Below, piece after piece: positions 60,374-64,000 of a stretch of DNA of 64,000 nt. Made by a program: the position numbers and the translations under genes. Numbering within the stretch: the stretch's first letter is position 1; each line of letters opens with the position of its first letter. The notes beneath the pieces were generated by a model that did not search any database, was not told where the DNA came from, and saw nothing but the letters and a program-made list of their open reading frames with translations. Source of the DNA: Pseudomonas neuropathica (GTDB taxonomy: Bacteria; Pseudomonadota; Gammaproteobacteria; Pseudomonadales; Pseudomonadaceae); the NCBI RefSeq assembly GCF_015461835.1, contig NZ_JACOPX010000015.1, forward strand, positions 164,173-228,172, written 5' to 3'.

Positions 60374-61942
60374 TTAAAGCATTCGCTCAAGCCCTACCGT
60401 GGTGCTGAACCACGCGTTGAACCGCCGCCACCAACTCCCCGGCTCTTTGGTCAGGGTATGCATCTGGCCGTTGTCTTCGGTGACCCAGACGATCTGGCCA
60501 TCCTGTAATTTCGCCTGATAACTCAACGCTGGCGCCATGCCTTGCAGGGCCAGTTCACGCACATGTTCGGCCAGCTCAGGGCTGTCGACCAAGACCCCGA
60601 CCTCGGTGTTCCACAACACCGAGCGCGGGTCGAAGTTGAACGAGCCGATAAACGACTTCTGCCGATCAAAAATCATCGCTTTGCTGTGCAGGCTCGAATC
60701 GGAACCGCGAAACGACTTGCTGTAAAACACATGCGGGCCGCTGCCGTAGTTATCTCCAGGCTGACGGCGCAGTTCATACAGTTTCACACCATGTTCCAGC
60801 AACGCTTTGCGATACGGTGCATAGCCGCCATGCACCGCTGGCACGTCGGTGGCTTCCAGCGAGTTGGTCAAAAGGCTCACGGAGACGCCGGCATCGGCGC
60901 GACCGGTCAGGTAGACCAGTCCCGGCTGGCCCGGAACGAAATAGGCCGAGATCATCACCAGTTCTTTGCTGACGTTTTTCAACTCTGGGCCCAGCTGCGT
61001 GGTCAGCAGCAATTGCGGATCCGGTTCAGCCTTGGCCAGCACCTTGCTCGGCGCGTCCCACAGCGCCTGATTCCATGCCCAGATCAGCTCTTTGCGCCAG
61101 ATATCCATGCGCGGCGCAGTCTTGAATGTCATCAACTGCTGGTACAGCGCGTGATTCTGTTTGCGGGTTTCCTCCAGCGATTCTTCCAGACGTGTGCGGG
61201 TGTTCTGCAGGTCCTTGGCGGTCGGTCGGCTGGAGAGAAATTCGTCGATCGGTTTGCTCAGGGCACTGTTCCAGTATTGGTCGAAACTGTGCCCGAGCTG
61301 CTCAGCCACCGGCCCGACACTGAGCATGTCGATGTCGGTGAAATTCAGGTTTGGCTCGGCGTCGAAATATTCGTCACCGAGATTGCGCCCGCCGACGATG
61401 GCCACACTGTTGTCCGCCAGCCACAGCTTGTTATGCATGCGTCGATGCTGCAGCGACAGGTTGAACAGGCGTCCGGCTGCGCGCGTTACACCGGTGCTGC
61501 GGCCCAGATGCAGCGGGTTGAACAGGCGGATCTGGATCTGCGGATGCGCCGCCAGGGTGGCGATGATCTGGTCCAGGCCGTCGCTGGTGGTGTCGTCGAG
61601 CAGAATGCGCACGCGCACGCCACGATCGGCCGCCTTGAGCAATTCCTCCACCAGCATCCGCGTGCTGATGCCGTCGTGAACGATGTAGTACTGCAGATCG
61701 AGACTGGTCTGGGCGTTGCGAATCAGCTCGGCGCGGGCGGTGAACGCCTCGCTACTGTTGGACAGCAGGCGAAAACCTGAGCGGCCCTGATAGGGCGCCG
61801 CTTGCGCCTGAATCGAACGACCGAAGCTGGAATCGGATGCCGGCAACGCCTGACTTGGCTCGCGCGGGACATCGAGACTGGCACAGCCGCTCAGGAACGA
61901 GGCGAGTAACAGCAAAGCGAGTAGGGGCTGTCTGAAGCTCAC
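60374..61942 (-). CDS. Phospholipase D-family lipoprotein, ClsC-like
   Basis: A 522-residue lipoprotein starting at GTG, with lipobox SGC (Cys20). It has two HKD motifs: HNKLWLAD (His170, Lys172, Asp177) and HSKAMIFD (His419, Lys421, Asp426), each followed by the GG/GSFN element (AIVGGRNLGDEY, FIGSFNFDPRS). This is the ClsC (YmdC) layout; ClsC makes cardiolipin from phosphatidylglycerol and phosphatidylethanolamine. An MdoC-like partner of E. coli clsC is absent here. The first 20 residues fit a signal; the GTG has only a weak ribosome site. Alternatively it is a periplasmic phospholipase. Confidence 0.85.
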   Translation of the reverse strand: MSFRQPLLALLLLASFLSGCASLDVPREPSQALPASDSSFGRSIQAQAAPYQGRSGFRLLSNSSEAFTARAELIRNAQTSLDLQYYIVHDGISTRMLVEELLKAADRGVRVRILLDDTTSDGLDQIIATLAAHPQIQIRLFNPLHLGRSTGVTRAAGRLFNLSLQHRRMHNKLWLADNSVAIVGGRNLGDEYFDAEPNLNFTDIDMLSVGPVAEQLGHSFDQYWNSALSKPIDEFLSSRPTAKDLQNTRTRLEESLEETRKQNHALYQQLMTFKTAPRMDIWRKELIWAWNQALWDAPSKVLAKAEPDPQLLLTTQLGPELKNVSKELVMISAYFVPGQPGLVYLTGRADAGVSVSLLTNSLEATDVPAVHGGYAPYRKALLEHGVKLYELRRQPGDNYGSGPHVFYSKSFRGSDSSLHSKAMIFDRQKSFIGSFNFDPRSVLWNTEVGVLVDSPELAEHVRELALQGMAPALSYQAKLQDGQIVWVTEDNGQMHTLTKEPGSWWRRFNAWFSTTVGLERML

Positions 61943-62002
61943 GTAGGATCATTCCGGTTGGCGGCAAGGGTCGGCATATGGACGCGGTTCTCTGGAAAAA
62001 GG

Positions 62003-63424
62003 TCAGTCGGCTTCCGCCAGCAATCTGACAGCGGCCTCGCCGACCTTGCGCACCGCCTCTTCGATCTGCGCTGTCGGTTTGGCAGCGTAGTTCATCCGCA
62101 GGCAATTGCGGTACTTGCCCGAGGCGGAAAAGATGCTGCCGACGGCAATCTGTACGCCTTGGTCAAGCAACTCGCGATTGAGTTTCAGGGTGTCGAAACC
62201 TTCCGGCAACTCGACCCACAGCATAAAGCTGCCTTGCGGCCGACTAGCGCGGGTGCCTGCCGGGAAATAGCGGGTCACCCAATCGATCATCAGGTCGCGA
62301 CTGCGCTGGTATTGCGTGCGCATGCGCCGCAAATGCGGTTCGAAATGGCCAGCCTTGAGAAATTCGGCGATAGCGATCTGCGGCTGCGGCGCGGTCGAGC
62401 CGGTGCTGATGTATTTCATGTGCAACACCCGCTCAAGGTATCGACCCGGCGCGACCCAGCCAATGCGCAGCCCCGGCGCCAGGGTCTTGGAAAACGAACT
62501 GCACAACAGCACACGGCCGTCTTCGTCGAAGGATTTGATCGTGCGAGGGCGCGGGTAGGTGTAGGACAGTTCGCCATACACGTCGTCCTCGATGATCGCT
62601 ACGTCGAAGCGCTGCGCGAGGTTGAGGAGGGCGCGTTTGCGCGACTCCGGCATGATGTAGCCGAGCGGGTTATTGCAGTTGGGCGTGAGCTGGATGACCT
62701 TGATCGGCCATTGTTCCAGTGCCAGTTCCAGCGCTTCGAGGCTGATCCCGGTGAGCGGGTCGGTGGGAATTTCCAGGGCTTTCATGCCCAGGCCTTTGAG
62801 GGTCTGCATGGCGCCATGAAAGCTTGGCGAGTCCACCGCGACAATGTCGCCCGGTTCGCAGATCGCGTGGATGCTGGTAGACAGCGCTTCGTGGCAACCG
62901 GTGGTGATCACCAGATCGCTCGCGCTCAACTGGCAGCCGGAGTCGAGCATCAGTCGAGCGATCTGTTCGCGCAGTTCGAGGGTGCCGTGGATGTTGTCGT
63001 AATACAGACCGGGCATGTCCTGGCGGCGGCTGATCCGCGCCAGCCCACGCAGCAAAGGCTTCATCGTCGGCGAGCTGATGTCCGGCATGCCACGACCCAG
63101 TTGCACGACATCCTTGCGCGGCACCGCGCGAATCAACTCCAGCACTTGATCCCACTGCGAAATCTCCACCGGGCGCTGCGCCGGACGGCCGACGGCAGGC
63201 AGCTCCGGCAGTTCGCGGCCGACCGGCACAAAGTAGCCGGACTTGGGTTTCGGCGTGGCCAGGCCGCTGTCTTCGAGCACGCGATAGGCCTGTTGCACCG
63301 TGCTCAGACTGACCCCGTGTTCGACGCTCAAGGCGCGCACCGACGGCAACCGATCGCCGGGACGATAGAAGCCGTTTTCGATGCGCGTGCCGAGCAATTC
63401 GGCGAGGTTTACATAAAGAGTCAT
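62003..63424 (-). CDS. MocR-family regulator (GntR + aminotransferase-like domain)
   Basis: A 473-residue fusion regulator: N-terminal GntR helix-turn-helix (GDRLPSVRALSVEHGVSLSTVQQAYRVLE, cited in part as LPSVRALSVEHGVS and VQQAYRVLEDSG) and a fold-type I aminotransferase domain with TPNCNNPLGY and the PLP lysine Lys313 in SSFSKTLAPGLRIGW. Both active-site elements are intact, so PLP binding is likely. ATG 63424 is chosen; an upstream ATG at 63502 would consume the divergent promoter. The gene faces the DUF1127 gene across 178 bp with three copies of AATCTGTA or its complement. Confidence 0.93.
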   Translation of the reverse strand: MTLYVNLAELLGTRIENGFYRPGDRLPSVRALSVEHGVSLSTVQQAYRVLEDSGLATPKPKSGYFVPVGRELPELPAVGRPAQRPVEISQWDQVLELIRAVPRKDVVQLGRGMPDISSPTMKPLLRGLARISRRQDMPGLYYDNIHGTLELREQIARLMLDSGCQLSASDLVITTGCHEALSTSIHAICEPGDIVAVDSPSFHGAMQTLKGLGMKALEIPTDPLTGISLEALELALEQWPIKVIQLTPNCNNPLGYIMPESRKRALLNLAQRFDVAIIEDDVYGELSYTYPRPRTIKSFDEDGRVLLCSSFSKTLAPGLRIGWVAPGRYLERVLHMKYISTGSTAPQPQIAIAEFLKAGHFEPHLRRMRTQYQRSRDLMIDWVTRYFPAGTRASRPQGSFMLWVELPEGFDTLKLNRELLDQGVQIAVGSIFSASGKYRNCLRMNYAAKPTAQIEEAVRKVGEAAVRLLAEAD

Positions 63425-63458
63425 GGCGCTGCCTCGGTGCGGTGATTCGATAAACCGG

Positions 63459-63539
63459 TACAGATTTCGCAAAAATCGACAATTCAGTCGCCAAAGTGGC
63501 AAATCTGTATGGAGTTAATACAGTGTCTTTGAATCTGTA
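63459..63539. promoter_or_regulatory. Candidate MocR operator: three AATCTGTA half sites
   Basis: TACAGATT at 63459-63466 and AATCTGTA at 63502-63509 and 63532-63539; the last two are direct repeats 30 bp apart, and the first is inverted. MocR regulators often bind spaced direct repeats. Confidence 0.5.
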
Positions 63540-63602
63540 ACGGTTTTGCTCGCCCGCGCATCATGGAATCTCTGGCTACCCAAGTAAACAGGAGCATTGA
63601 AA

Positions 63603-63848
63603 ATGAACGGCTTGAGCGATGTGCGGCTGACTTTACACAGTCAGGAACTGGCGGCAGGGCAGAAGGACAGTGCGCGCAATGAGATCATGCGCAATGCGCC
63701 GTCCGGCCTGAGTCGCTGGAGTCTGTTGTGGCATCGTCTGCACACGCGCAAGGCGTTGCTGGCGCTGACGGCGGATCAGCTCAAGGACATCGGGCTGACG
63801 CGTGAGCAAGCGCAGGAGGAGGGGTTGAAGCCGTTCTGGCGGATCTGA
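63603..63848 (+). CDS. DUF1127-domain small protein
   Basis: An 81-residue protein with a C-terminal DUF1127 motif: LLWHRLHTRKALLALTADQL and KDIGLTREQAQEE. Short DUF1127 proteins are often regulators or RNA-binding factors; exact role unknown. ATG 63603 has GGAG with an 8-nt spacer; TTG 63597 is too near to that site. Divergent from the MocR gene and likely its target, by position and shared repeats. Confidence 0.85.
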   Translation: MNGLSDVRLTLHSQELAAGQKDSARNEIMRNAPSGLSRWSLLWHRLHTRKALLALTADQLKDIGLTREQAQEEGLKPFWRI

Positions 63849-63883
63849 TAATCACTGATCGTTCCCACGCTCTGCGTCACTAG

Positions 63884-64000
63884 TGTCCGGTAAAAACTGA
63901 AGGGGGAGCTTGCTCCCCCTTGCTGTGCCTGCTTCCTGAGCAATAATCAGGTTTTTCAGACTCGATTTTCGCCTATGTTCAGTAGCACCCGATTTGCGCA
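63884..64000. mobile_element. Possible left end of an insertion sequence or REP-borne element (cut by window end)
   Basis: After DUF1127 a known type of palindrome (GTTCCCACGCTCTGCGT, 63861-63877) breaks off at CACTAG, then TGTCCGGTAAAAACTG begins at 63884. A strong GGGGGAGC/GCTCCCCC hairpin follows at 63902-63919. No transposase is visible because the window ends. Confidence 0.3.

Noticed and set aside
1..64000. tRNA and rRNA genes
   Set aside because: No cloverleaf with conserved TTCGAATC-type arms and no rRNA segments were seen by eye.

Overview
The window is a chromosomal segment of a Pseudomonas, most likely of the P. fluorescens group. Three things point there: the order recG-oxyR, tonB-exbD-exbB, ridA-spoT-rpoZ-gmk-yicC, rph, crc, pyrE, argB-algC-dut-coaBC, radC, rpmBG (known from pseudomonads); high GC with strong C/G third-position bias; and three families of paired REP-like palindromes typical of this group. 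All functions are read from sequence motifs and family knowledge; no database search was possible.

Region 1 (1-16.7 kb) is the 3' part of a type VI secretion (T6SS) operon: tssJ-tssK-tssL-tssM-stp1-stk1, packed with overlaps of 1-4 nt or gaps of a few nt. The order matches the H2-type T6SS of P. aeruginosa. It runs into a vgrG, a large phospholipase D effector (Tle5/PldA type, two HKD motifs) and two exported candidate immunity proteins of different architecture (a Tli4-like protein and an LprI/Sel1-repeat protein). The sheath, ClpV and Fha genes would lie left of the window.

Region 2 (16.8-30.9 kb) is accessory DNA with most of the unfamiliar genes. It starts with a membrane-anchored TIGR01777 oxidoreductase, followed 9 nt later by an 816-residue fusion of a degenerate alpha/beta-hydrolase with a PEP-synthase/rifampin-phosphotransferase-like module. 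The stop of the fusion overlaps the first of six co-directional genes for small exported proteins, two of which share a TPR-like tail. After that come a 53-residue protein, a DUF6124 protein, an SCP2-like small protein and two delta-60-repeat proteins, the second internally duplicated.

Region 3 (30.9-63.4 kb) is conserved core: an HDOD regulator, recG, oxyR, the TonB energy system, the stringent-response/RNA cluster (ridA, spoT, rpoZ, gmk, yicC, rph), gltS, crc, pyrE, argB, algC, dut, coaBC, radC, a peptide-type binding protein, rpmB-rpmG, a cupin, a kauB-like aldehyde dehydrogenase, an MFS transporter, a ClsC-like phospholipase D lipoprotein and a MocR regulator facing a DUF1127 gene. The right edge may hold the start of an insertion sequence.

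The strongest candidates for undescribed biology are the alpha/beta-hydrolase/phosphohistidine fusion with its membrane SDR partner and the six exported proteins downstream, and the effector-immunity module with two dissimilar candidate immunity genes. No tRNA, rRNA or CRISPR array was seen.
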